The translations under genes and the position numbers were made by a program. The notes under the pieces were generated by a model that searched no databases, was not told the DNA's origin, and saw nothing but the letters and a program-made list of their open reading frames with translations. From Microbulbifer sp. HZ11 (GTDB lineage: Bacteria; Pseudomonadota; Gammaproteobacteria; Pseudomonadales; Cellvibrionaceae): 64,000 bases of DNA. This document shows positions 25,845-34,810 of this stretch, in pieces. The stretch lies in contig NZ_JELR01000002.1 of assembly GCF_000708675.1 (NCBI RefSeq), positions 1,752,228 to 1,816,227 on the forward strand, given 5' to 3'. The stretch's first letter is position 1; each line of letters begins with the position of its first letter.

Positions 25845-27611
25845 ATGGCGCATCGAAGACATCTCTTTTCTTTGCAGTTCGGGTATGCGCTGCGTGAAAC
25901 TTTGCGCGAATCTCCCTACGGGCGCCGACAGCTCGCTCGCGACATCGGTGCCGGTATTACCGTGGGCATCATTGCTATCCCCCTGGCCATGGCCTTGGCA
26001 ATCGCCTGTGGTGTAGCGCCACAGTACGGGCTGTACAGTGCATTCGTTGCCGGCTTTTTGATTCCACTGGCAGGTGGTTCACGTTTCAGTGTGTCGGGAC
26101 CTACTGCTGCATTTGTGGTCATTCTCGTGCCGGTGGTTCAACAGTACGGGCTCGCCGGCTTACTGGTGGCCAGCGTGATGGCTGGTGTCATGCAGATACT
26201 TATGGCCGGGATGCGGCTGGGGCGCTACATCCAGTACATTCCCGAATCCGTCACCCTGGGCTTTACCGCAGGGATTGCTGTGGTGATTGCGGTTCTGCAG
26301 GTAGAAGATCTTCTTGGCTTGACGATCGCAGATATGCCTCACGAGTTTGCCGCTAAGGTACAAACCCTCGCCCTGGCAGCCCCTGGTCTGTCGTTACCAA
26401 GCGTGTGGGTCAGCGCGGCTACTCTGGTGGTAATGGTGATCTGGCCGCGCCTGGGTATCGCAGTACCCGCACACCTGCCGGCAGTAATGGTCGGCACATT
26501 GCTGGCGGTTGCCCTCAGCAGTTGGGGAATGCCTGTAGAGACGGTGAGCTCCACCTTTGATTTCACACTGCCCGACGGCACAGTGGGGGTGGGAATTCCA
26601 CCACTATTGCCGGATTTTCAATTTCCTTGGCAGCGTGCCCAGGCGGGGGAGGCACCGCTTACGTTTAGTTGGGCGCTGGTGCAGGATCTGCTTTCCGCAG
26701 CCTTTGCCATTGCCATGCTGGGAGCGATCGAGTCCCTACTCTGTGCTGTGGTACTTGATGGAATGACCGGCAAAAAACACAGTGCTAACAGTGAGCTGAT
26801 GGGGCAGGGTATCGGCAATGTGGTGACACCTTTTTTCGGTGGTATTACCGCAACTGCAGCGATTGCACGCTCTGCGGCCAACGTTCGGGCCGGTGCACAG
26901 TCGCCTGTCGCAGCGATGACGCATGCACTGGTGGTACTGGTGGCTTTGGTTTCACTGTCTCAGGTGTTGGGCTACCTGCCGATGGCATCTATGGCGGCTC
27001 TCCTGATCGTGGTTGCCTGGAATATGAGTGAAACGCCCAAAGCGTTGCACTTGCTGCGCAGCGCCCCAATAAGTGACGTGCTGGTTTTTTCTGTCTGTTT
27101 TGCTCTCACGGTATTTGTCGACATGGTGGTCGCTATATCCGCGGGTGTAGTGCTCGCCTCTCTGCTTTTTATGAAAAATATCGCAGAAATGACCCGTGTG
27201 AAGGAGCTTGATGAGAACCACAAGCTGGTGGGTCAGAAGCTGCCTCTCGGATGGAAACTGTTCAAAATAAACGGGCCCCTATTTTTTGCCGCAGCCGATC
27301 AGGTGTTCTCTGATCTCGCCATCCGCAGCAAAGGGCTCAAAGGGGTTGTGATTTATCTGGATTCGGTCCCAATTCTGGATGCCGGAGGGCTGCTGGCGCT
27401 GGAGCGATTTCTGGCAAGCTGCGCGACACAGGGAACCCGTGTTTTTCTCGCGGATTTCCAGTTCCAGCCTTTGAAAACACTGGCGAAGGCAGGCTTTGCA
27501 CCGGAAATCTATCCGTGCACTTTGTTCCCGACTTTGTCAGCAGCGCTGGAGAAACTGAATGAAGCAACAGGGGTGGTAGATGAAGTTGGGTCAGGCACAA
27601 GAAGAGTTTAA
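25845..27611 (+). CDS. SulP-family anion transporter with STAS domain
   Basis: The 588-residue inner-membrane protein has the SulP transport domain (about residues 30-420, with ten or more helices and the signature GLYSAFVAGFLIPLAGGS) and a C-terminal STAS domain near residues 465-570 (FFAAADQVFSDL, VIYLDSVPILDAGGLLALE). SulP proteins carry sulfate, bicarbonate or C4-dicarboxylates; DauA is the dicarboxylate example, and the present sequence could be any of them. A short gene overlaps its end. Promoter-side palindromes suggest regulation by the divergent RHH protein and perhaps Fur. Confidence 0.9.
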   Translation: MAHRRHLFSLQFGYALRETLRESPYGRRQLARDIGAGITVGIIAIPLAMALAIACGVAPQYGLYSAFVAGFLIPLAGGSRFSVSGPTAAFVVILVPVVQQYGLAGLLVASVMAGVMQILMAGMRLGRYIQYIPESVTLGFTAGIAVVIAVLQVEDLLGLTIADMPHEFAAKVQTLALAAPGLSLPSVWVSAATLVVMVIWPRLGIAVPAHLPAVMVGTLLAVALSSWGMPVETVSSTFDFTLPDGTVGVGIPPLLPDFQFPWQRAQAGEAPLTFSWALVQDLLSAAFAIAMLGAIESLLCAVVLDGMTGKKHSANSELMGQGIGNVVTPFFGGITATAAIARSAANVRAGAQSPVAAMTHALVVLVALVSLSQVLGYLPMASMAALLIVVAWNMSETPKALHLLRSAPISDVLVFSVCFALTVFVDMVVAISAGVVLASLLFMKNIAEMTRVKELDENHKLVGQKLPLGWKLFKINGPLFFAAADQVFSDLAIRSKGLKGVVIYLDSVPILDAGGLLALERFLASCATQGTRVFLADFQFQPLKTLAKAGFAPEIYPCTLFPTLSAALEKLNEATGVVDEVGSGTRRV

Positions 27612-27810
27612 AGCCGGTCGGTTAGACGAGGTTCAGATTCGCAAGAACCCCAGCGATATTCGGCAGTGGTTTGTCATGGTGCGGACAACTGATGGAGCGT
27701 CCCTGATTCTTGCTGACGAACAGGACGCGCCGATTGTGGACAGAGACTTGACGCGCCTAGTCGGGATCCTAAAGGATATTGGCTGCAAAGAAGCGCGAAT
27801 CTATCCCTGA
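27580..27810 (+). CDS. Small protein overlapping the SulP gene end, unknown
   Basis: The 76-residue frame starts 32 bases before the SulP stop in another frame, with AGGGGTGG before its ATG. The sequence looks like a compact mixed alpha/beta protein (IRQWFVMVRTTDGASLILADE, then a helix LTRLVGILKDIGC). No family is recognised. A terminator begins ten bases past the stop, so the SulP mRNA ends with this gene, which supports it being real. Confidence 0.65.
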   Translation: MKLGQAQEEFKAGRLDEVQIRKNPSDIRQWFVMVRTTDGASLILADEQDAPIVDRDLTRLVGILKDIGCKEARIYP

Positions 27811-27819
27811 TGAGCGGAT

Positions 27820-27855
27820 ATTGCACCGGGGCCCATGACCCCAGTGCAATTTTTT
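27820..27855 (+). terminator. Rho-independent terminator
   Basis: ATTGCAC pairs with GTGCAAT and GGGG with CCCC around a short loop, and T6 follows directly. It ends the SulP operon. The hairpin may also serve the convergent FabH-like gene, whose stop codon lies in its T-tract. Confidence 0.85.
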
Positions 27856-28999
27856 AAAGGGCCACTTTTTCCAGCGCCAGGCTGCCAATGGAGTAGCCAG
27901 CCCCAAACGAGCAGATCACCCCGGTGCTGCCCACCGGCAAATCATCGCTATTCAGGTTGAAGGCGATCACCGAGCCCGCACAACCGGTATTGGCGTATTC
28001 ATCCAGCACAATCGGCGCACGCTCGGGCGAGGCGTCGTTGCCCATCAGCTTTTTCGCAATCAGCAGGTTCATGTTGATATTTGCCTGGTGCAGCCACCAG
28101 CGGCTGATGGCGTTGGGCTCGTAGCCCAGTTCCTGCACCTGATTTTCCAGGTGCGCCGCCGCCATGGGGCAGACTTCCTTGAATACCTTGCGGCCGTTCT
28201 GGCGGAACAGTTTACCCTCGCCAAATGCATCCACATCCGCGGCGCGGGAGGTATAGCTGAAGTTGGAGCGGATATTATTCGAGAACACGGTCTTTGCCTT
28301 GGTGCCGAGAATTTCCCAGGCGGTTTCCGCGTTACAGGAATCCTTGCGTTCCACCACCGTGGCTACCGCCACATCCCCAAAAATAAAATGGCTGTCGCGA
28401 TCGGTGTAATCCACCTGGGGCGAGGCCAGCTCCGGGTTGATCACCAGCACCGCTTTGGCGGAACCGGAGCTGATCGCGTCCACTGCGCGCTGCAACGCAA
28501 AGGTCGCCGAAGAGCAGGCCACTTCCATATCAAATGCAAAACCGTCGATGCCCAGCTCGGCCTGAATCTCAATGGCAATGGCCGGGTAGGCGCGCTGCAG
28601 GTAGGAGGCCCCCACAATCACCGCATCGATGTCTTCCGGTTTCTTGTTGGCTTTCTCCAGCGCCAGCTTCGCCGCTTTCAGGCCCATTTCAGCCTGCAGG
28701 CACAGTTCTTCGTCCGCGCGCTCTGGCAGATAGGGGCGCATACGCTGTGGATCGAGAATGCCCTCTTTGCTGATCACATAGCGGCTCTTGATACCGGAAG
28801 CCTTCTCGATAAATTCCGCCGAGGAGTAGGGCTTCGCCTGCAGCTCGCCAGACTCGATGGCATCGGCGTTCTCGCGGTTATATTTTTCCGCATAGGTATT
28901 GAGTGCCTGCACCAGCTCTTCATTGCTGATGGATTCCGGCGGTGTCCACAGACCGGTACCACTGATCACGATGCCGCGGGGCATTTCGAATGTACTCAT
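27854..28999 (-). CDS. 3-oxoacyl-ACP synthase III (FabH-like)
   Basis: The 381-residue thiolase-fold enzyme condenses an acyl-CoA starter with malonyl-ACP. Catalytic Cys is in DMEVACSSATFALQ, His in WWLHQANINMN and Asn in EYANTGCAGS, the Cys-His-Asn triad of KAS III. It is longer than housekeeping FabH (about 320), with an insertion after residue 30 (NTYAEKYNRENADAIESG). This long type occurs in Pseudomonas beside PA3286-like proteins that take medium-chain acyl-CoA from beta-oxidation, so that role is a possibility. No other fatty-acid gene is adjacent. Confidence 0.86.
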   Translation of the reverse strand: MSTFEMPRGIVISGTGLWTPPESISNEELVQALNTYAEKYNRENADAIESGELQAKPYSSAEFIEKASGIKSRYVISKEGILDPQRMRPYLPERADEELCLQAEMGLKAAKLALEKANKKPEDIDAVIVGASYLQRAYPAIAIEIQAELGIDGFAFDMEVACSSATFALQRAVDAISSGSAKAVLVINPELASPQVDYTDRDSHFIFGDVAVATVVERKDSCNAETAWEILGTKAKTVFSNNIRSNFSYTSRAADVDAFGEGKLFRQNGRKVFKEVCPMAAAHLENQVQELGYEPNAISRWWLHQANINMNLLIAKKLMGNDASPERAPIVLDEYANTGCAGSVIAFNLNSDDLPVGSTGVICSFGAGYSIGSLALEKVAL

Positions 29000-29269
29000 G
29001 TTTTGATCCCATCATCCTGTGCGTCATACCCGCGAAGCCCTCTACAGTGCCGGGCCGGATCGGGCGAGCTCTATTTATAACGTTAGCAGCCGGTGGATTT
29101 TTGCGCAGCCGCTGAAAAGGGCGACTATTGTGGCGCCTAGGGTCACATCGGTCTAGAAACGGGCACGGGAGTACCGGTTGGTCAGGGTGGGGATCTGGCT
29201 GAGATGTAGGGGGAATTGGCCAGGGCCGCTAAGCAGATACTTGGCGGCCTTTGAGTAAGTGGTTTGAAG

Positions 29270-30430
29270 CTAAGCTGCCCAGTTCTGGTTGCCTTTGCCC
29301 AGAGTGTTCTGGTAAACGCCCTTGAGGCTGCGAGCGTGGCCACTGAGATCGTTATAGACGCTTTTCCCGATAATGTAGCAACCGAGCCCAGCGGCGATGG
29401 TGCCAGCGGGACCCGCAGCTTGCATGGTGAGGTTAATGGCTTTTGCGAAAGTGTCGAAGCCGAAAGTGCCTACTGCACCACCCACACCAAGTTTAGCGAT
29501 TATCGGCAAGAATCTATCCGAGTGCGCGCCATTGGTTTCGCGGTCCCATAGGTCATTTGTGTTCCGGTTGATGCCTGCCAGCTCAAAACCTAACTGTTTA
29601 CAAAGTGCTTCCAACTCCTTGGTAGTCGTACCCTTTCCGCGTGGGTTGGAAAAGTACACGACTTGTCGTGCACGGACTTTTGAATCCTTTTCGGCATTGT
29701 GGAGCTTGGGGGCACTCTTCAAGGCCTGCATGGCGCGGACGAAAGTGCCTGCACCTTCTCCGTGGGCGAGCCAGTGCACTCGACATTTTTGCCCCATAGC
29801 CTGTTGGAGGAGAGAAGCAAGTTGGTTACTTTGTCTATCGCTGCGATAGCCGCCATTTTGCCAATAAAGGGAATAGTGTTTGTTCGGCCTATCGATCGAG
29901 TGGCCGCGGAGGTCGCCCGAGTATGCGTTACGAATATGATCTACTAGTTTTCCGCCAGCTTGTTCCTTGCTATCAAATTTTCCTGCGACAGCGGCGTAAT
30001 GGGCCTCTTTCCAGCGATGCTTTAACTGCATCTGTGTTTTCGATGTGTCTTGAGTTTCCCAGCCAATTCGCCGCGCATTATCGTAATAATGAACTTGGTA
30101 AAGCCCGCTAGCCTGCTGGCTATTTGACCTCTGATACTTTTCATCAATCTCAAGTTGAAGAAGCATTACGTCACCGTGCTCGTCTATGAGGTAATGAATA
30201 GCAAATCCTGGCTGCACTAAGCGCTCAGGTTTGCCGGTTCGTCCACCCGCGCGGGCGTTAAGACTGAAGGCAGCGCGCATAATGGATGTTAAGTAGAAGT
30301 CCCCTTCGTGGGCCTTTTTAATCGCTTCCCAATCCGCATAGTGATCAGGGTGTACATAGATGTTTCGGCTGCTATTTGGGTTGGCGTGCTGCGGAATCAG
30401 AGTCTTCCTTGAAATACTTTGTATATTCAT
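29270..30430 (-). CDS. Unknown 386-residue protein, accessory locus
   Basis: I do not recognise this protein. It has no signal peptide. The middle (about residues 190-240) looks like part of an alpha/beta hydrolase: VHWLAHGEGAGTFVRAM has the nucleophile-elbow shape, but Gly occupies the usual Ser position. The C-terminal 80 residues hold a Gly/Ala-rich hydrophobic stretch (GVGGAVGTFGFDTF, then GPAGTIAAGLGCYIIG) that could insert in a membrane. The gene is clearly AT-richer than its neighbours and follows another unknown gene by 54 bases. A secreted or injected effector with its partner is one reading; nothing here proves it. Confidence 0.7.
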   Translation of the reverse strand: MNIQSISRKTLIPQHANPNSSRNIYVHPDHYADWEAIKKAHEGDFYLTSIMRAAFSLNARAGGRTGKPERLVQPGFAIHYLIDEHGDVMLLQLEIDEKYQRSNSQQASGLYQVHYYDNARRIGWETQDTSKTQMQLKHRWKEAHYAAVAGKFDSKEQAGGKLVDHIRNAYSGDLRGHSIDRPNKHYSLYWQNGGYRSDRQSNQLASLLQQAMGQKCRVHWLAHGEGAGTFVRAMQALKSAPKLHNAEKDSKVRARQVVYFSNPRGKGTTTKELEALCKQLGFELAGINRNTNDLWDRETNGAHSDRFLPIIAKLGVGGAVGTFGFDTFAKAINLTMQAAGPAGTIAAGLGCYIIGKSVYNDLSGHARSLKGVYQNTLGKGNQNWAA

Positions 30431-30484
30431 AACTACTCCTTGTTATGTTTTATTCAATAACTAGAATTTTTGGTGATTGGCGGA

Positions 30485-31381
30485 TCAGGGGGTGAACTGA
30501 GGGGGTGGGCTGCCAGGCTTGAGAATGACGATATCTGATTCGCCATTGCTGTAGTTCCCATCGCGCCATTTCGGGTAATTCCAGGCAATAGGTTCGCGAT
30601 GCTCGCTAGCGCGGGCTTCGGGCCACTTCTTTTTCGCCTCAGTTAGCTGTGTGCGTGCACTTGGACCTAGCTCCAAGGTCAGCGAGTCCAATACGGAGTC
30701 ACGCAGCGCATTCATGTTGGTAAGTGAGTAGTTTGCCGGGCCATAGCCGAAATAACGGAAAGAAATACTGACGCTGTATCTGTGTTCCAGCGGTAATATC
30801 AGGGTGCAGCAGTGGGATGCGTGCTCGTACGGTTCCGGCTCGCTGGTATGATTTGAGAAATCTCGGTGTGATTCACAATAGATCCCGGTTGCACCGGATT
30901 GTCGGTGTAGAGACCAATTGAACGGGCCTACTTCTTTTGGCATTGCCGGCTGTGTGGGGCCGCCTGTATCAAAATAGAGGGCGCGATCAATCACTTGCTC
31001 TAGGTGTGCAGGGTTAAAGCAACTCATACCATCTGGCAAGGCATCTTCTCGGATTACTCCAATGCCAAATGCTATGAAACCGTATGGCCTAGAACGCCAG
31101 GGAGGGCCGTAAAACTCCCAGTGACGATTGGCTAGTCCGCCTTTGTAATGCGCATTACCACTTTGTTGCCATTCCGGAGATTCCGAATCGGTGTAAAACA
31201 TATCCGGATCGTGAAGGTTGATTTTTCGCAGTGGGTCCTCTCTGCGAAACCCCTCTGAGTCACTATGCGGTGGCAATAGCATAGTCAGCCGACTTCCGGA
31301 TATATCAATCTCGACTTTCTCCCGGCGATTCAGCCCGGGAACGAAGGGGTGTTTGCGAGTGGCGAAGAGTCGTTTGAACAT
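30485..31381 (-). CDS. Unknown 298-residue protein, accessory locus
   Basis: No family is recognised. The start (MFKRLFATRKHPFVPGLN) is basic without a signal peptide. The protein is rich in Pro, Tyr and His, with a beta-looking centre (GFIAFGIGVIRED, YSVSISFRYFGYGPAN) and a helical end segment (ALRDSVLDSLTLELG). SISFRYFGYGP resembles the beta-sheet cores of some immunity-type proteins, but this is only an impression. It is the first gene of the AT-richer pair and is probably co-transcribed with 29270-30430. No type VI secretion gene is visible in the window. Confidence 0.68.
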   Translation of the reverse strand: MFKRLFATRKHPFVPGLNRREKVEIDISGSRLTMLLPPHSDSEGFRREDPLRKINLHDPDMFYTDSESPEWQQSGNAHYKGGLANRHWEFYGPPWRSRPYGFIAFGIGVIREDALPDGMSCFNPAHLEQVIDRALYFDTGGPTQPAMPKEVGPFNWSLHRQSGATGIYCESHRDFSNHTSEPEPYEHASHCCTLILPLEHRYSVSISFRYFGYGPANYSLTNMNALRDSVLDSLTLELGPSARTQLTEAKKKWPEARASEHREPIAWNYPKWRDGNYSNGESDIVILKPGSPPPQFTP

Positions 31382-31553
31382 GGAGAAATTACGGCATCGG
31401 CCAACTTTTAAAGTTCGATGGCAATCACTTTACCGTAACAATGCTGGGGATCCTAGTGGCTGAGAATTACCTGTTATTACAGGGTTTTAACTGGAACACC
31501 TGTGCTAATTGTTGAGGTGTATTACTAGTTAATTTGGCTGGATCACGTGCGGG

Positions 31554-32276
31554 TTAGGGTACGCGCGCTAATGCAAAAGTACTGACTCTCGCGGCGCCCG
31601 CATCCAGGAGCGACTGCGTAGCCGCTTCCTGCGTCGCACCCGTAGTAATCACGTCATCCACCAGCCCGATATGCAGCCCCTGTACTCTGGGATGGGCTTT
31701 AAAACTGCGGGTTAGATTCTTGAGTCGCTGGGTGCGTTTCAATTTCTGTTGGCTGCCGGTGGCGGTGATCTTGCGCAGGGCGCGGGCGTCTACCGGAATG
31801 CGCCAGTGCTTGCCGAGGATATCCGCGATCAGCTGGGCCTGGTTGTAGCCGCGCTCGAACAGTTGCTTGCGCCAGTGCATGGGGACTGGCACCAGCACGT
31901 CCGGGCGTTGCTCTCCCATTGGCTGGTGTTTCAGGTGCTCGGCGCTTAGTTCTGCAAGGGTGCGGCCGGCGGCGAGGTCGCGGCGGTATTTGAAGCGCTG
32001 TATCAACTGTGACACCGGGTAGGCGTAGGTCCAGGTGGCGTGGCTGCTGGTCTGGGGTGGGGGTTGTTGCAGACAACCGGCGCATTGCCGGTCGGTGGCG
32101 TCTGCTAATGGGATGGCGCAGCGCTGGCAGGCGTGACCGAGGCTGGGCAGGTCCTGCTGGCAGGGCTCGCAAATGCCGAAATGTATCTTGTCACTGCTGC
32201 CACACAGCAGGCAGCGCGCCAGATGCCCATCTACCGATCGGCTGATAAGTTGGTCAAAAAGTCGTAGAAGAGCCAC
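31554..32276 (-). CDS. comF: ComF-family phosphoribosyltransferase-like protein
   Basis: ComF proteins are linked to DNA uptake and also occur as GntX-type proteins. I choose the GTG at 32276, which has GGAGGA at a good spacing; the open frame upstream would run into the bioB promoter. The 240-residue protein has a zinc-ribbon region with paired Cys (CLLCGSS, CEPCQQ, CQRCAIP, CAGC) followed by a phosphoribosyltransferase domain with the PRPP loop in LVDDVITTGAT. It is divergent from bioB, a neighbourhood common in gammaproteobacteria. Confidence 0.9.
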   Translation of the reverse strand: MALLRLFDQLISRSVDGHLARCLLCGSSDKIHFGICEPCQQDLPSLGHACQRCAIPLADATDRQCAGCLQQPPPQTSSHATWTYAYPVSQLIQRFKYRRDLAAGRTLAELSAEHLKHQPMGEQRPDVLVPVPMHWRKQLFERGYNQAQLIADILGKHWRIPVDARALRKITATGSQQKLKRTQRLKNLTRSFKAHPRVQGLHIGLVDDVITTGATQEAATQSLLDAGAARVSTFALARVP

Positions 32277-32337
32277 TGCAATCCTCCCTGATCGCAATTC
32301 CCAAGCCCGCACTCTGGATTGAACCCGCCACGGCACC

Positions 32338-32368
32338 TGTAAACCAGAAGTGGTTCTGTTGGTTGACA
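32338..32368. promoter_or_regulatory. BirA (biotin repressor) operator
   Basis: TGTAAACC and GGTTGACA flank 15 bases, matching the BirA consensus TTGTAAACC-N14/16-GGTTTACAA with one change in the right half. It lies between comF and bioB and overlaps the -35 box of the bioB promoter, so bound BirA-biotinyl-AMP would block transcription. Confidence 0.82.
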
Positions 32369-32390
32369 GCGAAGGGGCCCCCGCTAAACT
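32363..32390 (+). promoter_or_regulatory. Sigma-70 promoter of the bio operon
   Basis: TTGACA (32363-32368) is a perfect -35 box, and TAAACT (32385-32390) is a fair -10 box 16 bases on. The -35 lies in the right half of the BirA operator. Confidence 0.7.
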
Positions 32391-32507
32391 GACAGCCTTT
32401 ATCCATAATGCCAAGAACAATCTGGCGCAGGCCCCGCCTTGCGCCGGTCGACGGCAAGCGCCCCAGGCTTTGACTGCTGGGTCTTGCCGCCCGAGGAGAG
32501 TAATCCT

Positions 32508-33593
32508 GTGACTGCCAACCCGCAAATGTCTTCCGATTCATCCACTTACGGCCAGGTACGCAACGACTGGACTCGCCAGCAGGTGCTGGACCTGTTCGCG
32601 CTGCCGTTCAACGATCTGCTGTTTACCGCGCAGATGGTGCACCGTCAGCACTTCGACGCCAACCGGGTTCAGGTGAGCACCCTCTGCTCCATCAAGACCG
32701 GCGCCTGTCCGGAAGACTGCAGCTACTGCCCCCAGAGTGCCCGCTACGATACCGGCCTTGAGCGCGAGAAGCTGATGAAGGTCGAGGCGGTGGTGGAAGA
32801 GGCCCGTGCGGCCAAGGCCAGTGGTGCCACCCGCTTCTGTATGGGGGCGGCCTGGCGCTCGCCGAAGAAAAAAGACATGCCCTACGTCACCAAGATGGTG
32901 AAGGAAGTGAAGTCCCTGGGGCTCGAGACCTGTATGACCCTGGGTATGCTCTCCGACGATCAGGCCAAGGATCTGGCGGAAGCGGGCCTCGATTATTACA
33001 ACCACAACCTGGATACCTCCCCGGAATACTACGGCGATATCATCACCACCCGCACCTACGAAGACCGCCTGAACACCCTTTCCAATGTGCGAGCGGCGGG
33101 CATGAAAGTCTGCGCAGGCGGCATTATCGGCCTGGGCGAGGAAGAGAAAGATCGCGCGGGGCTGCTGATGCAGCTGGCCAATCTGCCGGAGCAGCCGGAA
33201 TCCGTGCCCATCAATATGCTGGTAAAAGTGGCTGGCACCCCGCTGGAAAACAACAAGGATCTCGACCCGTTCGAATTTATCCGCTGCATCGCCGTGGCCC
33301 GCATCATGATGCCGAAGTCCCATGTGCGCTTGTCCGCCGGCCGCGAATCTATGAACGACGAGATGCAGTCCCTGGCTTTCCTCGCCGGTGCCAATTCCAT
33401 CTTCTACGGGGAAAAGCTCCTCACCACCGGAAACCCGGAAGCCAATAAGGACATGCAGCTGTTCAACCGCCTCGGCATCAAGCCGGAGGAATACCACCAG
33501 CACGAAGACGAGGCTGCCGTGGAAGCGGAGCTGCAATCCCAGATTGCCGATCAGCAAAACGATTCGTTCTTCTACGACGCCGCCAAGGCGTAA
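32508..33593 (+). CDS. bioB: Biotin synthase
   Basis: BioB inserts sulfur into dethiobiotin. The GTG start at 32508 is set by GAGGAGAG 8-13 bases upstream; the open frame continues upstream into the promoter. The 361-residue protein has the radical-SAM cysteines in [10 protein letters not shown] (Cys67, Cys71, Cys74), and [10 protein letters not shown] and CMTLGML contribute cysteines of the second cluster. YYNHNLDTS and GIIGLGE are family signatures. It starts the operon bioB-bioF-bioHC; bioA and bioD are not in the window. Confidence 0.97.
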   Translation: MTANPQMSSDSSTYGQVRNDWTRQQVLDLFALPFNDLLFTAQMVHRQHFDANRVQVSTLCSIKTGACPEDCSYCPQSARYDTGLEREKLMKVEAVVEEARAAKASGATRFCMGAAWRSPKKKDMPYVTKMVKEVKSLGLETCMTLGMLSDDQAKDLAEAGLDYYNHNLDTSPEYYGDIITTRTYEDRLNTLSNVRAAGMKVCAGGIIGLGEEEKDRAGLLMQLANLPEQPESVPINMLVKVAGTPLENNKDLDPFEFIRCIAVARIMMPKSHVRLSAGRESMNDEMQSLAFLAGANSIFYGEKLLTTGNPEANKDMQLFNRLGIKPEEYHQHEDEAAVEAELQSQIADQQNDSFFYDAAKA

Positions 33594-33607
33594 GTGACTC
33601 GGTTGTT

Positions 33608-34810
33608 GTGTCCAGCCTGCAGAATTTTCTGAACACGCGCCTGGCCGAGCGCCGGGCGCAGCAGTTGTATCGCCAGCACAAAATTCTCAACGCCGCGCCG
33701 GGTCCGGTGGCGGTGGTCGATGGCCGCGAGCTGATCGCCTTCAGCAGCAACGACTACCTCGGTTTGGCCTCGCATCCTGAGGTGATCGAGGCGCAGCAGC
33801 GCGGAGCGCTACTGGGCGCGGGCGCAACCGCCTCCCATCTGGTCAACGGCCACTTCGATATTCACCAGCAGCTGCAAAACAAGATCGCCGAAGTCACCGG
33901 TCGCGAGGCCGCGCTGCTGTTTGGCAGCGGCTATATGGCCAACGTCGGTGCGATCAACGCATTGGTGGGCCGCGGTGATTTTGTGGTGCAGGACAAACTC
34001 AATCACGCTTCCCTGATCGACGGTGGGCGTATCTCCGGCGCCCAGTATCTGCGCTTCGCGCACAATGATCTGGAAGGGCTGGAAATTCAGCTCAAGCGTG
34101 CCCGTGAAAAAAGTGACGGAAAAATTCTGCTGGCGGTGGACGGCGTCTACAGCATGGATGGCGACACCGCACATCTCGCGGAAATGGCCGCATTGTGTGA
34201 ACGCTTCGACGCCTGGCTGATGGTGGATGAGGCCCACGGCTTCGGCGTGATGGGCAGCGATGAATTTCCCTGTGCCGGCAGCGCTGCTGCCGCGGGTCTG
34301 GATCAGCAAAGCGCGCCCATTGTGATGGGAACACTCGGCAAAGCTGCCGGCAACGGCGGTGCCTTTATTGCAGGCTCCCAAGCACTGATAGATTACCTTA
34401 CCCAGTTTGCCCGCACCTATATCTACACCACGGGCATGCCACCGGCGGTGGCGGCGGGTTGTCTGCGCGCGCTGGAATTGATGCAGCAAGAGCCGTTGCG
34501 GGAAACTCTGCAGCAGCGCATTGCTTATTTCCGCGAGCGCGCCGCCGCGCTTGCGCTGCCCCTGGAAAACTCCACCAGTGCGATTCAGCCGATGGTGCTG
34601 GGCTGCGAAAAAACCGTGCTGGCCATTGCCGAACAGTTACAGCAAGCGGGTTTCCTGGTCGGTGCCATTCGCCCGCCCACCGTGCCCGCCGGCACCGCGC
34701 GCCTGCGTATCACCCTTTCGGCGGCGCACTCGCAAGCGCAGATCGACGGTTTACTGTATGCACTGGTCGAGGCACTGGCACTAATCAAAGATCGCGAGGT
34801 GGTGGTATGA
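33608..34810 (+). CDS. bioF: 8-amino-7-oxononanoate synthase
   Basis: BioF condenses pimeloyl-ACP with alanine, using PLP. The 400-residue protein starts at GTG 33608, 15 bases after bioB. Family marks are SSNDYLGLASHP, GSGYMAN, VDGVYSMDGD, VDEAHGFGVMG and the PLP Lys245 in GTLGKAAGN. The last bases overlap the ATG of bioHC as ATGA, so translation is coupled. Confidence 0.96.
   Translation: MSSLQNFLNTRLAERRAQQLYRQHKILNAAPGPVAVVDGRELIAFSSNDYLGLASHPEVIEAQQRGALLGAGATASHLVNGHFDIHQQLQNKIAEVTGREAALLFGSGYMANVGAINALVGRGDFVVQDKLNHASLIDGGRISGAQYLRFAHNDLEGLEIQLKRAREKSDGKILLAVDGVYSMDGDTAHLAEMAALCERFDAWLMVDEAHGFGVMGSDEFPCAGSAAAAGLDQQSAPIVMGTLGKAAGNGGAFIAGSQALIDYLTQFARTYIYTTGMPPAVAAGCLRALELMQQEPLRETLQQRIAYFRERAAALALPLENSTSAIQPMVLGCEKTVLAIAEQLQQAGFLVGAIRPPTVPAGTARLRITLSAAHSQAQIDGLLYALVEALALIKDREVVV

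Noticed and set aside
31554..32525. Longer ComF reading from 32525
   Set aside because: The extra 83 codons would cover the bioB promoter and BirA operator, and the GTG at 32276 has a strong ribosome-binding site.
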